A stretch of DNA of 64,000 nucleotides from Tessaracoccus flavescens. GTDB lineage: Bacteria > Actinomycetota > Actinomycetes > Propionibacteriales > Propionibacteriaceae. This document shows, in pieces, positions 1 through 10,878 of the stretch. Below the pieces are notes generated by a model. That model was not told the origin of the DNA. It worked only from the letters and a program-made list of their open reading frames with translations, and made no database searches. Every line of letters begins with the position of its first letter. The stretch's first letter is position 1. The stretch is from NCBI RefSeq assembly GCF_001998865.1, contig NZ_CP019607.1:806001-870000 (forward strand). The letters are read 5' to 3'. A program made the position numbers and the translations under genes.

Positions 1-108
1 CTCCCGACCGATCAACCGGATCCCGGCCAGCTCGTCGAAGGCGACGGCGTGTGCCGACGTGGGCGGCCCGCCGAGCGCGGCCTGCTGCGCCCGCCGTCGG
101 GCGATCAC
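1..108 (-). CDS. Possible start of an unrecognised gene running off the left edge
   Basis: A minus-strand frame open from a GTG at 106-108 to the window edge (36 codons visible, beginning MIARRRAQQAALGG). It follows the TAG of the upstream broken ORF within a few bases. I recognise no family, there is no strong ribosome binding site, and too little is visible for a function. It could be a continuation fragment of the same decayed locus. Confidence 0.2.
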   Translation of the reverse strand, partial: MIARRRAQQAALGGPPTSAHAVAFDELAGIRLIGRE

Positions 109-116
109 CTCGACGA

Positions 117-473
117 CTAAGCTAAGGACACTTGCTCCTCGGAAGCGGTGCCGGGAGCGGGATCGTCGGGATCGTCGGGATCGGCGAGGAACTCCTCGAG
201 CCGGTCGAGGTAGCCGTCCGGATCGCTCTCGTCGGTCAGGACGACGCGCCACGTCTCCGCGAGGAGACATGGCGCGTCGTCGGACGCGAGCCCCAGCCAT
301 CGGGCACGGCGGAACCCGCATACGGCTGGTACCGCGCTGCTGACATGCGGCGAGTCTGCGCCGCGCTTGGCTCAGTACAACACGGCGAGCGCCTCCGCGA
401 ACAGCCAGGTCGAAGAGGACGCCGCCTCGTGGCAGCGCGGAAGTTGGCGCACGCAGGCATTGACAGGGATCAT
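117..473 (-). pseudogene. Interrupted small ORF with in-frame TGA
   Basis: An ATG at 471-473 with a good upstream GAGGAGG Shine-Dalgarno opens a frame that meets a TGA at 372-374 after 33 codons. The same frame then stays open to a TAG at 117-119. The downstream part reads like real protein, with an acidic end (ESDPDGYLDRLEEFLADPDD) built on a GATCCC-type DNA repeat. The most economical reading is one gene of about 118 codons broken by a nonsense mutation; a genuine 33-residue peptide is the alternative. No family is recognised. Confidence 0.35.
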
Positions 474-533
474 CGTTCGACCTCCTCTCGGGTCACTCGG
501 GCGTGGACCGCTTCGTCCACAGGGGTGATGTCA

Positions 534-1493
534 TCAGTGGGCGTAGGCGCCGAGGAAGCGCCTGTACTGATCGAAGACGACTTTCCTGATCTCCGGCTGG
601 GAGAGGACGAGGTCGTGCAGGCCACCCTGGATGCGCGAGAGCACCACGAGGTTTCCGAGGCGGGCGGCGCGCTCGGCGATGCGTTCGACGTCGAGGACGG
701 TGTCGGCGCTGAGCAGCGCCTCGTCCCACGCCCGTCGGAAGTCGGTGCGCTCCGAGATGGCCACGAGGATCGGGCAGTCGATGGCCAGGCCGGCCGCGAT
801 CCGGCTGTGCCCCTGCAGGATCGCGGACAACCACCCGAAGCGGACGAGGAAGGCGGGATCGCCCTTGAGGTTGTGGTTGTAGGTCCACTCCCCGTCCTCG
901 TCGACGGCGATCGAGCGCCGGTAGAACCCGTTGTCGGCCATGGGCACCGCGGTGGTCGGGGCGACGGCTCCCGCTGCGCTGAACATGGGCTGGGCCGTCG
1001 GCCGCAGCATCGGATTGGCCTGCAGTTCGAGCCAGGGGGAGTTGAGCATGAGGGCCGCGAACTGCCCCGGTCGCTCGTTGACGTAGAGCGAGGTCGTCAA
1101 GCCACCCGTTGAGTGCGCCATCAGCACGATCTCGTCGTGCCCGGCCTCCCGGATCGCCTCGACGGCGGCATCGAGTTCCACGAAGTAGTCGTCGAGCCTC
1201 GAGATGTAGCCGGCGAGCTGCTTCGGCCGCAGCGACCTGCCGTACCTGCGCAGGTCGATGGCGTAGAAGTCGTAGCCGAGGGCGTCCATCTCGTCGCCGA
1301 GGTGCGCCTGGAAGAAGTAGTCGCTCCAGCCGTGGACATAGAGCACCGCCCGCGAACGCGTGGGAGTGGCCCGTCGGATGAGGGTCGCGACGAGGCTGTT
1401 GTCGGGCTCGAGGGCGTAGGTCGGCTCGTCGGGCAGTTCGATCGTGAACTGCTCGTAGCCGTCAAGCTCCGAGTCGGGTGCCCAGGCGGTCAC
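534..1493 (-). CDS. Alpha/beta hydrolase (serine aminopeptidase S33-like lysophospholipase type)
   Basis: 319 residues, the usual size for a cytosolic alpha/beta-fold hydrolase. The HGW near residue 54 is the oxyanion-region motif after the first core strand. The nucleophile elbow AHSTGG places the catalytic Ser at about residue 128, and a His in GGLHDL near residue 294 is the likely third triad member. The extra middle region fits a cap domain. The overall pattern resembles monoglyceride lipase/lysophospholipase-like members; the substrate cannot be read from sequence. The GTG start at 1493 lies 12 bases after the stop of the DUF3073 gene, so the two are probably co-transcribed. No signal peptide is seen. 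Confidence 0.85.
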   Translation of the reverse strand: MTAWAPDSELDGYEQFTIELPDEPTYALEPDNSLVATLIRRATPTRSRAVLYVHGWSDYFFQAHLGDEMDALGYDFYAIDLRRYGRSLRPKQLAGYISRLDDYFVELDAAVEAIREAGHDEIVLMAHSTGGLTTSLYVNERPGQFAALMLNSPWLELQANPMLRPTAQPMFSAAGAVAPTTAVPMADNGFYRRSIAVDEDGEWTYNHNLKGDPAFLVRFGWLSAILQGHSRIAAGLAIDCPILVAISERTDFRRAWDEALLSADTVLDVERIAERAARLGNLVVLSRIQGGLHDLVLSQPEIRKVVFDQYRRFLGAYAH

Positions 1494-1505
1494 GGGCGGC
1501 GAGGC

Positions 1506-1727
1506 CTATGACGAGCGACGCTCGTCGTCTTCTTCGTAGTCCGCGTCGTCGTAGTCCGCGTATTCCTCAGCCAGATCGGCATAGGAATCGGGGATCTCAC
1601 CGACGTCCGTGACGCTGTCTGCGCCTCGGAGCTCACGCTCCAATGACGCGAAATCGGTGTCTACCGGGCGATACTTAAGATCGCGAGCCACCTTGGTCTG
1701 CTTCGCCTTTGCACGGCCGCGCCCCAT
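1506..1727 (-). CDS. DUF3073 domain protein
   Basis: 73 residues starting MGRGRAKAKQTKVARDLKY, the hallmark of the small actinobacterial DUF3073 family. A basic Lys/Arg-rich N-terminal half is followed by a strongly acidic Asp/Glu/Tyr-rich tail. I chose the ATG at 1725-1727 because the family begins at this motif; an in-frame upstream start would add an unconserved 18 residues. Function is unknown. The basic N-terminus would permit nucleic-acid binding, but that is inference. It is followed on the same strand by the alpha/beta hydrolase. Confidence 0.85.
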   Translation of the reverse strand: MGRGRAKAKQTKVARDLKYRPVDTDFASLERELRGADSVTDVGEIPDSYADLAEEYADYDDADYEEDDERRSS

Positions 1728-4254
<2,527 letters not shown>

Positions 4255-4265
4255 GTCGCAGACGA

Positions 4266-4296
4266 GGGCCCGATTCCGCACCGCGGGGTCGGGCCC
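4266..4296 (+). terminator. Terminator hairpin after isocitrate dehydrogenase
   Basis: Perfect 8-bp inverted repeat GGGCCCGA (4266-4273) / TCGGGCCC (4289-4296) with a 15-base loop, 11 bases after the stop codon and followed by TTCGCTTT, a weak U tract. Confidence 0.75.
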
Positions 4297-4344
4297 TTCG
4301 CTTTGGCCCCACCGGTCATCGACGCCCCCGCCGCGTCCGACCGA

Positions 4345-4350
4345 TAGGGT
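4345..4350 (+). promoter_or_regulatory. -10 box TAGGGT, leaderless-type
   Basis: TAGGGT ends exactly 6 bases (GAGCCG) before the ATG of the SDR gene, placing the predicted transcription start at or next to the start codon. Confidence 0.6.
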
Positions 4351-4356
4351 GAGCCG

Positions 4357-5136
4357 ATGAGCGTTGACCTGGCCGGAAGGCTCGTCGTGGTGACCGGCGC
4401 ATCGTCCGGAATCGGGCGGGCCTTCGTCGAGGCGAGCGCCCAGCCTGATGCCCGCTTCGTCCTCCTCGCCAGACGCCGAGGACTGCTGGACGAGGTCGCG
4501 GCCACCGTGCACGCCCGCGGCGGCGAGGCGCTCGTTCAACCGGTCGACCTGCGCGACATCGACGCTGCCCACGCCGCCGCAATCGCCTCACTGGAGATCG
4601 TCGGCACGCCCGACATCGTGTTCGCCAACGCCGGGATCTCCATCGCCCGCTCGGTCGCGGCGACGATCGAGCGTCCTGACTCCATCACCCGCAGCGTCGG
4701 GGCCAACTTCACCGGACCCGCCGCGCACGCGCTACCCCTCCTCGCGGCCATGGCCGAGCGCGGGTCGGGTCACCTGATCGGGTCGTCGACCACGAACGCC
4801 CGGCTGACGATCCCCGGCTGGGGCCCGTACGTCTCGAGCAAGGCGGGCTGGGACGCCTGGCTGCGCACGGTCGCCGTCGAACTCGCCCCCTCGGGCGTCG
4901 CCACCACCATCCTCGCCTTCCCACTCGTCGCGACCCCGATGTCGGCGCCGACCCTCGCAGGCCGACGGTCGATGAGCGCGGAAGAGGCTGCCGGGTGGGT
5001 TACCCGGGCGATCCGACTGCGCCCGACCAGGATCGCTCCTCCGTGGCTGCCGCTCGCCGAAGTTCTGCACGCGGCCGCGCCCACCGCGGTCTCGCGCATG
5101 ATCGGCCGCTTCTCGATGCGCCGGTCCCAGCCGTGA
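4357..5136 (+). CDS. SDR-family oxidoreductase
   Basis: 259-residue classical short-chain dehydrogenase/reductase with a Rossmann fold. The cofactor motif TGASSGIG is at residues 13-20, the NAG motif at about 91-93, a Ser in IGSSTTN near 143, and the catalytic YxxxK at about Tyr158-Lys162. It reduces or oxidises a hydroxyl/keto group with NAD(P)H; the substrate is not determinable. Its stop overlaps the GTG start of the following AMP-dependent ligase, so the pair is translationally coupled and may act on one acyl substrate. The ATG at 4357 is supported by the leaderless TAGGGT box. Confidence 0.9.
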   Translation: MSVDLAGRLVVVTGASSGIGRAFVEASAQPDARFVLLARRRGLLDEVAATVHARGGEALVQPVDLRDIDAAHAAAIASLEIVGTPDIVFANAGISIARSVAATIERPDSITRSVGANFTGPAAHALPLLAAMAERGSGHLIGSSTTNARLTIPGWGPYVSSKAGWDAWLRTVAVELAPSGVATTILAFPLVATPMSAPTLAGRRSMSAEEAAGWVTRAIRLRPTRIAPPWLPLAEVLHAAAPTAVSRMIGRFSMRRSQP

Positions 5137-6419
5137 ACGAGGTGCGCGGGTCATACCTTCCCGCCATGACCTCGCTGGCCAGGATCGTGCTCGGCAGCGC
5201 GACGTCGCGGCCATCCTCACCTGCCTGGACCGATGATCGGGGTACCCTGACCCGCTCGGCCCTCGGCAGGGCGGTGCTCACCGCGGCAAGGCGACTCCCG
5301 CCTGGCGCCGTCGTCATCCACAGCGCCGACCAACGCGAGGTGGCCGTGCGGAGCCTCGCCGGGCTCATCGCGAGGAGACCGGTGCGGGTCGTTCCCCACT
5401 CGGCCGGTGCCGCCGCACTGAGGGCCGCGCAGGACGCGAACCCGACCCGCGGCGTGGCCTTCTTCACCTCCGGCACGACCGGGACCCCGAAGCTGCACAG
5501 GACCAGGCCAGGCATCCGCGCCGTCGCGCAGCTCATCTCCAGCCTCGGCGTGCTGCCCCTTCCGAGCCACCCGGTCGTGGCATCGCTTTCCCCCGTCGAC
5601 CACGGTCACGGCTGGTCGGCCATGCTGATGACGCTGCTGGTGGGCGGCCACTTCCTGTGCGGGACCGGCGTCGCGGCGAGGCCACCGTGCCGGCGAATCG
5701 ACCTGCTCACCGGGGTGCCGCTGAGCCTGCGCGAGTACGCGGCCTCCCCGCCGTCGTCGGAGATCGGCCTCGTGCTCAGCGGCTCCGACCGGCTCACCGA
5801 TGCCGACGACATCGAACGGAGGCTCGGCGCCCCCGTCTACGACGCCTACGGATCGACCGAGACGGGCACGGTGTGCGTCGCCTCGCCGGACGAGCGACGC
5901 TACCCCGGGGCGGTGGGACGCCCGCTGGCAGGGGTCCGCGTCCACGAGCTCGACGGGGTGCTCGAGATCCGCTCCCCCATGCTCGGTCGCGGAGTCTTCC
6001 GGGGCGACCGTGGAAGGATCCGCGACGGCATCGTCATCGTCGAGGGAAGGGCCGACGGGCGACGGGTCAGCGGAGGTGTCACCACGGATCCTCAGGCGGT
6101 GGCCACCTGGCTCGGGGCTCTGCCCGGCGTCGTCGACGTGGAGCTGTCCGAGCGGTCCGATCCGCGCTTCGGGTCGCGCACCGTCTTCACCGTCACCTCC
6201 ACGACGCCGCTCGATCCGCGCCGGCTCAGAGCCCGCATCGCCCACGAGTTCGGAGCGGCAGCGGTCCCCGTCGACCTGATCGTGCGTCGGCTCACGCCCG
6301 GGCGCGGCGAGAAGGACGAGACTTTAACGAAGGGTCAGTTTCGGGCCTTGTCGCAGGGTTCTCGACGGGATCCGGCCGGGGCGGTGGTTAGCGTTGCCGG
6401 GTGCCCGCGACAGCCCTGA
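5133..6419 (+). CDS. AMP-binding acyl-CoA synthetase-like ligase (compact)
   Basis: About 428 residues, shorter than typical 500-560-residue acyl-CoA synthetases. The adenylation P-loop TSGTTGTPK is at about residues 112-120 and the A5 motif YDAYGSTETG near 235-244, so it should activate a carboxylate as acyl-AMP. The C-terminal subdomain is short and the usual GK-type A10 lysine motif is not clear (RLTPGRGEKDE is the nearest), so the thiolation half-reaction is uncertain. The GTG at 5133 overlaps the SDR stop (GTGA); ATG 5166 is the alternative. Its last 19 bases overlap the next gene. With the SDR it may form a small acyl-modifying pathway. Confidence 0.75.
   Translation: MNEVRGSYLPAMTSLARIVLGSATSRPSSPAWTDDRGTLTRSALGRAVLTAARRLPPGAVVIHSADQREVAVRSLAGLIARRPVRVVPHSAGAAALRAAQDANPTRGVAFFTSGTTGTPKLHRTRPGIRAVAQLISSLGVLPLPSHPVVASLSPVDHGHGWSAMLMTLLVGGHFLCGTGVAARPPCRRIDLLTGVPLSLREYAASPPSSEIGLVLSGSDRLTDADDIERRLGAPVYDAYGSTETGTVCVASPDERRYPGAVGRPLAGVRVHELDGVLEIRSPMLGRGVFRGDRGRIRDGIVIVEGRADGRRVSGGVTTDPQAVATWLGALPGVVDVELSERSDPRFGSRTVFTVTSTTPLDPRRLRARIAHEFGAAAVPVDLIVRRLTPGRGEKDETLTKGQFRALSQGSRRDPAGAVVSVAGCPRQP
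6389..6394 (+). promoter_or_regulatory. -10 box TAGCGT, leaderless-type
   Basis: TAGCGT followed by 6 bases and GTG 6401, inside the 3' end of the AMP-ligase gene. Confidence 0.5.
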
Positions 6420-6950
6420 GACCCCTCCTGCTGCGCGGGTTGGGCGTGCTCTACGGCCTCGGCTGCGTCACGGCCCTGGTGCTCGGCATCGTCTGTTTCG
6501 TCGCCATGGGCAACTCGTTCCGGGCGGAGGTCGGCCGCGCCTCGGCGGGCACGGCGATCGAGCTCCCACCTGGCAGCGCGCCGTTCACGCCCGGAGCTCT
6601 TCGTCTCCGTCCACGGCGGCACCGGGCAGGAATGCCAGTTGCGTGGAGACGACCGGTCGAGCCTCTCGGGCACCGACGCGGCCACGTTCACCCTTGGCGG
6701 GACGCTCTGGCGCCCGATCAACTCCTTCGAGCTGCCCCGCCAGGAGAGCACCCTCCTGTGCACGGGCTCCGGGACGGTGAGCGTCACCTTCGACGAGCGG
6801 GCCGGCCACCGCAATCTCGGCGTCGCAATGCTGACGGCGAGTCTGCTGCTCGGCGTGTGGATCATCGGCCCGGAGGTCGTCTTCAGACGCCGCGACCGCG
6901 CCAGGACGGGGCAAGCGCAAACCGCTGCGCGGGCCGAGATCCATGCCTAG
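6401..6950 (+). pseudogene. Two-TM membrane protein gene with a +1 frameshift
   Basis: Frame 1 from GTG 6401 encodes an N-terminal membrane segment (GVLYGLGCVTALVLGIVCFV) and the start of an extracytoplasmic region. It then runs into nonsense near 6588. A second frame continues plausible protein (ELFVSVHGGTGQECQL) and ends with another membrane segment (MLTASLLLGVWIIGPEVVF) before TAG 6948-6950. Removing one C from the CCC at about 6590-6592 joins them into a ~182-residue protein with an outside domain containing two Cys between two TM helices. No family is recognised. The break may be real or a sequencing indel. Its TAG stop is also the first half of the proS -10 box. Confidence 0.6.
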
Positions 6951-6953
6951 TCT
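6948..6953 (+). promoter_or_regulatory. -10 box TAGTCT of proS, leaderless-type
   Basis: TAGTCT, then GGAGAC (6 bases), then ATG 6960. The first three bases are the stop codon of the preceding broken gene. Confidence 0.6.
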
Positions 6954-6959
6954 GGAGAC

Positions 6960-8369
6960 ATGGCTACACGAGTACTCACCCCGCAGTCCGAGGACTTCCC
7001 CCGGTGGTATCAGGACGTCATCGCCCGCGCAGAACTCGCGGAGAACGGCCCGGTCAGGGGCACGATGGTCATCCGACCGGCGGGTTACGCCATCTGGGAG
7101 AGGATCCAGGCCGAGCTGGACGCCAGGATCAAGGAGGCCGGGGTCGAGAACGCCTACTTCCCGCTGCTCCTTCCCCAGTCCTACCTGTCCCGCGAGGCCG
7201 AGCACGTGGAGGGTTTCAGCCCCGAGCTCGCGGTCGTCACCCACGCGGGAGGTAAGGAGCTCGAGGAGCCGGTCGTGGTTCGCCCCACCTCCGAGACGAT
7301 CATCGGCGAGTACATGTCGAAGTGGGTCAACTCCTACCGCGACCTGCCGCTGCTGCTGAACCAGTGGTCGAACGTGGTGCGCTGGGAACTGCGCCCACGG
7401 GTGTTCCTGCGCACCAGCGAGTTCCTGTGGCAGGAGGGCCACACGGCGCACCGCACGCAGCAGGAGGCGGCCGCATTCGCGGAGAAGATCCACCGCGAGG
7501 TCTACGAGGACTTCATGGTCAACGTCCTGGCCGTCCCCGTCGTGCGCGGCCGCAAGACCAAGGCCGAACGGTTCGCCGGCGCGGTCAACACCCTCACCCT
7601 CGAGGCCATGATGCGCGACGGGAAGGCGCTGCAGATGGCCACCTCACACGAGCTGGGCCAGAACTTCGCACGGGCGTTCAACATCTCCTACCTGTCGGAC
7701 GCCGGGCAGCAGGAACACGCCTGGACGACGTCGTGGGGCAGCTCGACGAGGATGATCGGCGCGCTCATCATGTCCCATGGAGACGACGACGGGCTGCGGA
7801 TCCCGCCGCGGCTGGCGCCCGTCCATGCGCTCGTGATGATCGTCAAGGAGGGCGAGGGCGTCCGGGAGGCCGCGGAGGCGCTGGTCGAGGGTCTCCGCCG
7901 GGGAGGCATGCGGGCGAAGCTCGACGACAGGGTCGACACGGCGTTCGGTCGACGCGCCGTCGACGCCGAACTCAAGGGCATCCCGCTGCGCTTCGAGCTG
8001 GGGCCCCGCGACCTTGCGGACGGAAAGGTCACCATGGTGCGCCGGATCATGGGCGGCAAGGCAGAGGTCTCACTCGACCAGGCGGTCGAGCTGGCGGCCG
8101 AGGCCCTGATCGTCGACCATCAGGCGCTCTACGACGAGGCCGAGGTGCGGCTCGACCTGCGCACCGAAGACGTGGAGAACCTCGAAGACGCCGTCGCCGC
8201 CTCACAGAACGGCCTCGCCCGCATCCCGTGGGCGAAGCTAGGCGTCGAGGGCGAGAAGCAGCTGGCGCAGTCGTCGGTCACGGTGCGCTGCCTGATCCGC
8301 GAGGACGGCGAGTTCCCCACCACCGACGACGATCCGGACGCGATCGCCGTGGTGGGCAGGGCCTACTGA
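6960..8369 (+). CDS. proS: Prolyl-tRNA synthetase, short (archaeal/eukaryotic-like) type
   Basis: 469 residues, matching the short class-II ProRS that lacks the inserted editing domain of the ~570-residue bacterial type. It charges tRNA-Pro with proline in the cytosol. Motif 2 is visible in VRPTSETIIGEYMSKWVNSY and QWSNVVRWELRPRVFLRTSEF, and motif 3-like sequence follows (GALIMSHGDDDGLRIPPRLAP). A C-terminal anticodon-binding region follows. It ends in Tyr, as many members of this subfamily do. The ATG at 6960 is fixed by the leaderless TAGTCT box. It is convergent with purM; the stops are separated by 8 bases within a short CTAG-containing palindrome (8370-8383). Confidence 0.95.
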   Translation: MATRVLTPQSEDFPRWYQDVIARAELAENGPVRGTMVIRPAGYAIWERIQAELDARIKEAGVENAYFPLLLPQSYLSREAEHVEGFSPELAVVTHAGGKELEEPVVVRPTSETIIGEYMSKWVNSYRDLPLLLNQWSNVVRWELRPRVFLRTSEFLWQEGHTAHRTQQEAAAFAEKIHREVYEDFMVNVLAVPVVRGRKTKAERFAGAVNTLTLEAMMRDGKALQMATSHELGQNFARAFNISYLSDAGQQEHAWTTSWGSSTRMIGALIMSHGDDDGLRIPPRLAPVHALVMIVKEGEGVREAAEALVEGLRRGGMRAKLDDRVDTAFGRRAVDAELKGIPLRFELGPRDLADGKVTMVRRIMGGKAEVSLDQAVELAAEALIVDHQALYDEAEVRLDLRTEDVENLEDAVAASQNGLARIPWAKLGVEGEKQLAQSSVTVRCLIREDGEFPTTDDDPDAIAVVGRAY

Positions 8370-8377
8370 GTCTAGGG

Positions 8378-9418
8378 CTAGACGAGGCGGGCCGAACCCG
8401 CGCCCTCGCCCTGCTCGATGGTGCCGATCTGCCAGGACCAGACGTCGCGCTCCTGCAGGGCGGCAAGCGCGCCAGGGACCTGGTCCTCGGGCAGGATCGC
8501 GACCATGCCGACGCCCATGTTGAGCGTCGCGTCGATGTCGGCCTCGGAGACCGCTCCCACCTGCTGCACGAGCTGGAAGATCGCGGGGGGCGTCCAGCTG
8601 CCGCGCTCCAGCACGGCGGACATGCCGTCGGGGATGACGCGGGCGAGGTTGTTGGCGAGGCCTCCTCCGGTGATGTGGCTCATCGCGTGGACCTTCACCT
8701 TCGAGATCAGGTCCAGCACGTCGAGCGCGTAGACCTTCGTCGGCTCAAGCAGTTCCTCACCGAGGGTGCGACCCAGCTCGTCGACGTGCCGGTCGAGCGA
8801 CCAGCCCGCCTGGTTGAGCAGCACGTGGCGCACCAGCGAGTAGCCATTCGAGTGCAGGCCCGAGGACTTCAGGGCGATGACCGCGTCGCCGACCTGGACG
8901 CGGTGGGCGCCCAGGATGTCGTCCTTCTCGAGGACGCCGGTGGTGGCTCCGGCGATGTCGTACTCGTCCGGGCCGAGCAGGCCGGGGTGTTCTGCGGTCT
9001 CTCCTCCGACGAGTGAACATCCCGCCGCGACACAGGCGTCGGCTATGCCGGAGACGATGGCGGCGATCCGCTCCGGGACGACCCTTCCAGTGGCGATGTA
9101 GTCGGTGACGAACAGCGGCTCGGCGCCGGAGACGACCAGGTCGTCGACCAGCATGCCGATCAGATCGAAGCCGATGGTGTCGTGCTTGTCCATCGCCTGC
9201 GCGATCGCGACCTTCGTGCCGACGCCGTCGGTCGAGGAGGCGAGCACAGGATGCCGGTAGCCCTTGAGGGCGGAGGCGTCGAAGAAGCCGGCGAACCCGC
9301 CGAGCCCCCCGAGCACCTCGGGGCGGCGGGTCTTTGCGACCGACGCCTTCATCAGCTCGACGGCGCGGTCTCCGGCCTCGATGTCGACGCCTGCGGCGGC
9401 GTAGGCACTCTGGTTCAC
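8378..9418 (-). CDS. purM: Phosphoribosylformylglycinamidine cyclo-ligase
   Basis: 346 residues, standard for AIR synthetase. It closes the imidazole ring of FGAM to AIR using ATP in de novo purine synthesis. The N-terminal half carries the PurM-type STDGVGTK motif and the acidic DLIGMLVDDLVVSGAEP segment; the middle holds GGETAEHPG, also typical. The start GTG (9416-9418) overlaps the purF stop as GTGA, giving a tightly coupled purF-purM unit, a very common actinobacterial arrangement. Confidence 0.97.
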   Translation of the reverse strand: MNQSAYAAAGVDIEAGDRAVELMKASVAKTRRPEVLGGLGGFAGFFDASALKGYRHPVLASSTDGVGTKVAIAQAMDKHDTIGFDLIGMLVDDLVVSGAEPLFVTDYIATGRVVPERIAAIVSGIADACVAAGCSLVGGETAEHPGLLGPDEYDIAGATTGVLEKDDILGAHRVQVGDAVIALKSSGLHSNGYSLVRHVLLNQAGWSLDRHVDELGRTLGEELLEPTKVYALDVLDLISKVKVHAMSHITGGGLANNLARVIPDGMSAVLERGSWTPPAIFQLVQQVGAVSEADIDATLNMGVGMVAILPEDQVPGALAALQERDVWSWQIGTIEQGEGAGSARLV

Positions 9419-10845
9419 TTCGATTCCTCCAGGTTCAGCAGCTCAGCCTGAGCGGGTGGGATGGCGATGGGGTACCTGCCGTCGAAGCAGGCACGGCAGA
9501 GCTGGTCGGCCGGCACCTGCGTCGCCTCGGTGAGGCCGTCGAGGGAGATGTAGCCGAGCGAGTCGGCACCCAGCGAGCGGCAGATCTCGTCGACGGTGAG
9601 CCCGGGCGCGATCAGCTCGGCCCGGGTGGCGAAGTCGATGCCGTAGAAGCAGGGCCACTGCACGGGCGGCGACGAGATGCGCACGTGCACCTCCTTGGCT
9701 CCCGCCTCGCGGAGCATGCGCACGAGGGCGCGCTGCGTGTTGCCGCGCACGATCGAGTCGTCGACCACGACGAGGCGCTTGCCCTCGATCACCTCGCGCA
9801 GCGGATTCAGCTTCAGCCTGATGCCCAACTGGCGGATGGTCTGGCTCGGCTGGATGAAGGTGCGTCCGACGTAGGCGTTCTTCACGAGCCCCTGGCCGTA
9901 GGGGATGCCGGAACCCTGCGCGTAGCCGATCGCCGACGGCGTGCCTGACTCGGGGACGGGGATCACCAGGTCGGCGTCGACCGGATGCTCCTCGGCGAGC
10001 TTGCGGCCGATGCTGACACGCACGGCGTGCACACCGTGGCCCGCGATGGTGGTGTCGGGACGGGCGAGGTAGACGTACTCGAAGATGCAGCCCTTCGGGT
10101 TGGCCTCCGCGAAGCGCTGGCTGCGCAGCCCCCGCTCGTCGATCGCGATGAACTCGCCGGGCTCGACCTCCCGGACGAAGCTGGCGCCCACGATGTCGAG
10201 GGCCGCCGTCTCGGAGGCGACGACCCAGCCGTTGGCAAGACGACCGAGCACGAGGGGCCGGATGCCCTGCGGGTCACGGGCCGCGTACAGGGTGCGCTCG
10301 GTCATGAAGGTCAGGCAGAACGCCCCCTTGAGGCGCGGGAGCACCTTCATCGCTACCGACTCGAGGGGCTCGTCTCCGAAGCTCGCCATGATGGCGGTCA
10401 CCAACGAGGTGTCGTTGGTCGAGTCCATCGTCTTCTTCTCCGGCACGTGCTCGCTCGGCGCGAGTTCGGAGAGCCACGCCTCAAGCTCGTGGGTGTTGGT
10501 CAGGTTGCCGTTGTGCGCCAACGCGAGGCCGCCGAGGGCCGTCGCCCTGAAGGTGGGCTGGGCGTTGTTCCAGACGGAGGCGCCGGTCGTCGAGTACCTG
10601 GTGTGTCCGATGGCCAGTCGGCCGGGGAGGGACTTCAAGGTTGCCTCGTCGAACACCTGGCTGACAAGGCCCATGTCTTTGTAGACCATGATGCGTTGCA
10701 GGTTGCTGACGGCGATGCCTGCCGACTCCTGGCCGCGGTGTTGCAGGGCGAAGAGGCCGAAGAAGGTGAGCTGCGCCACATCCTCCTCAGGGGCCCACAC
10801 CCCGAATACACCACACTCTTCCTTCGGGCCCTCGAAGTTGTCCAC
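9415..10845 (-). CDS. purF: Amidophosphoribosyltransferase
   Basis: 476 residues. It catalyses the first committed step of purine synthesis, transferring glutamine-derived ammonia to PRPP. The short propeptide before EECGVFG makes Cys11 the likely N-terminal nucleophile after processing. The C-terminal PRTase half has the PRPP-binding motif VVVDDSIVRGNT. The GTG start at 10845 follows a leaderless TAAGGT box 6 bases upstream. The gene is transcribed divergently from the ABC exporter operon, with only about 33 bases between start codons. Confidence 0.97.
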   Translation of the reverse strand: MDNFEGPKEECGVFGVWAPEEDVAQLTFFGLFALQHRGQESAGIAVSNLQRIMVYKDMGLVSQVFDEATLKSLPGRLAIGHTRYSTTGASVWNNAQPTFRATALGGLALAHNGNLTNTHELEAWLSELAPSEHVPEKKTMDSTNDTSLVTAIMASFGDEPLESVAMKVLPRLKGAFCLTFMTERTLYAARDPQGIRPLVLGRLANGWVVASETAALDIVGASFVREVEPGEFIAIDERGLRSQRFAEANPKGCIFEYVYLARPDTTIAGHGVHAVRVSIGRKLAEEHPVDADLVIPVPESGTPSAIGYAQGSGIPYGQGLVKNAYVGRTFIQPSQTIRQLGIRLKLNPLREVIEGKRLVVVDDSIVRGNTQRALVRMLREAGAKEVHVRISSPPVQWPCFYGIDFATRAELIAPGLTVDEICRSLGADSLGYISLDGLTEATQVPADQLCRACFDGRYPIAIPPAQAELLNLEESK

Positions 10846-10851
10846 GCGGTC

Positions 10852-10857
10852 ACCTTA
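10852..10857 (-). promoter_or_regulatory. -10 box TAAGGT of purF, leaderless-type
   Basis: On the minus strand TAAGGT is followed by GACCGC and the GTG start. It is back to back with a TACTAT box at 10865-10870 serving the divergent exporter operon (8 bases before ATG 10879). Confidence 0.6.
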
Positions 10858-10878
10858 CCTCCCCTACTATTGGGCCGC

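Noticed and set aside
160..190. GGGATCGTC tandem repeat as a DNA regulatory repeat
   Set aside because: It is the coding repeat for an Asp-Pro-Asp tail of the broken minus-strand ORF.
8370..8383. GTCTAG-GG-CTAGAC palindrome between proS and purM as a terminator
   Set aside because: Only 6 bp, no U tract and it contains the purM stop; CTAG-rich but too short to call.
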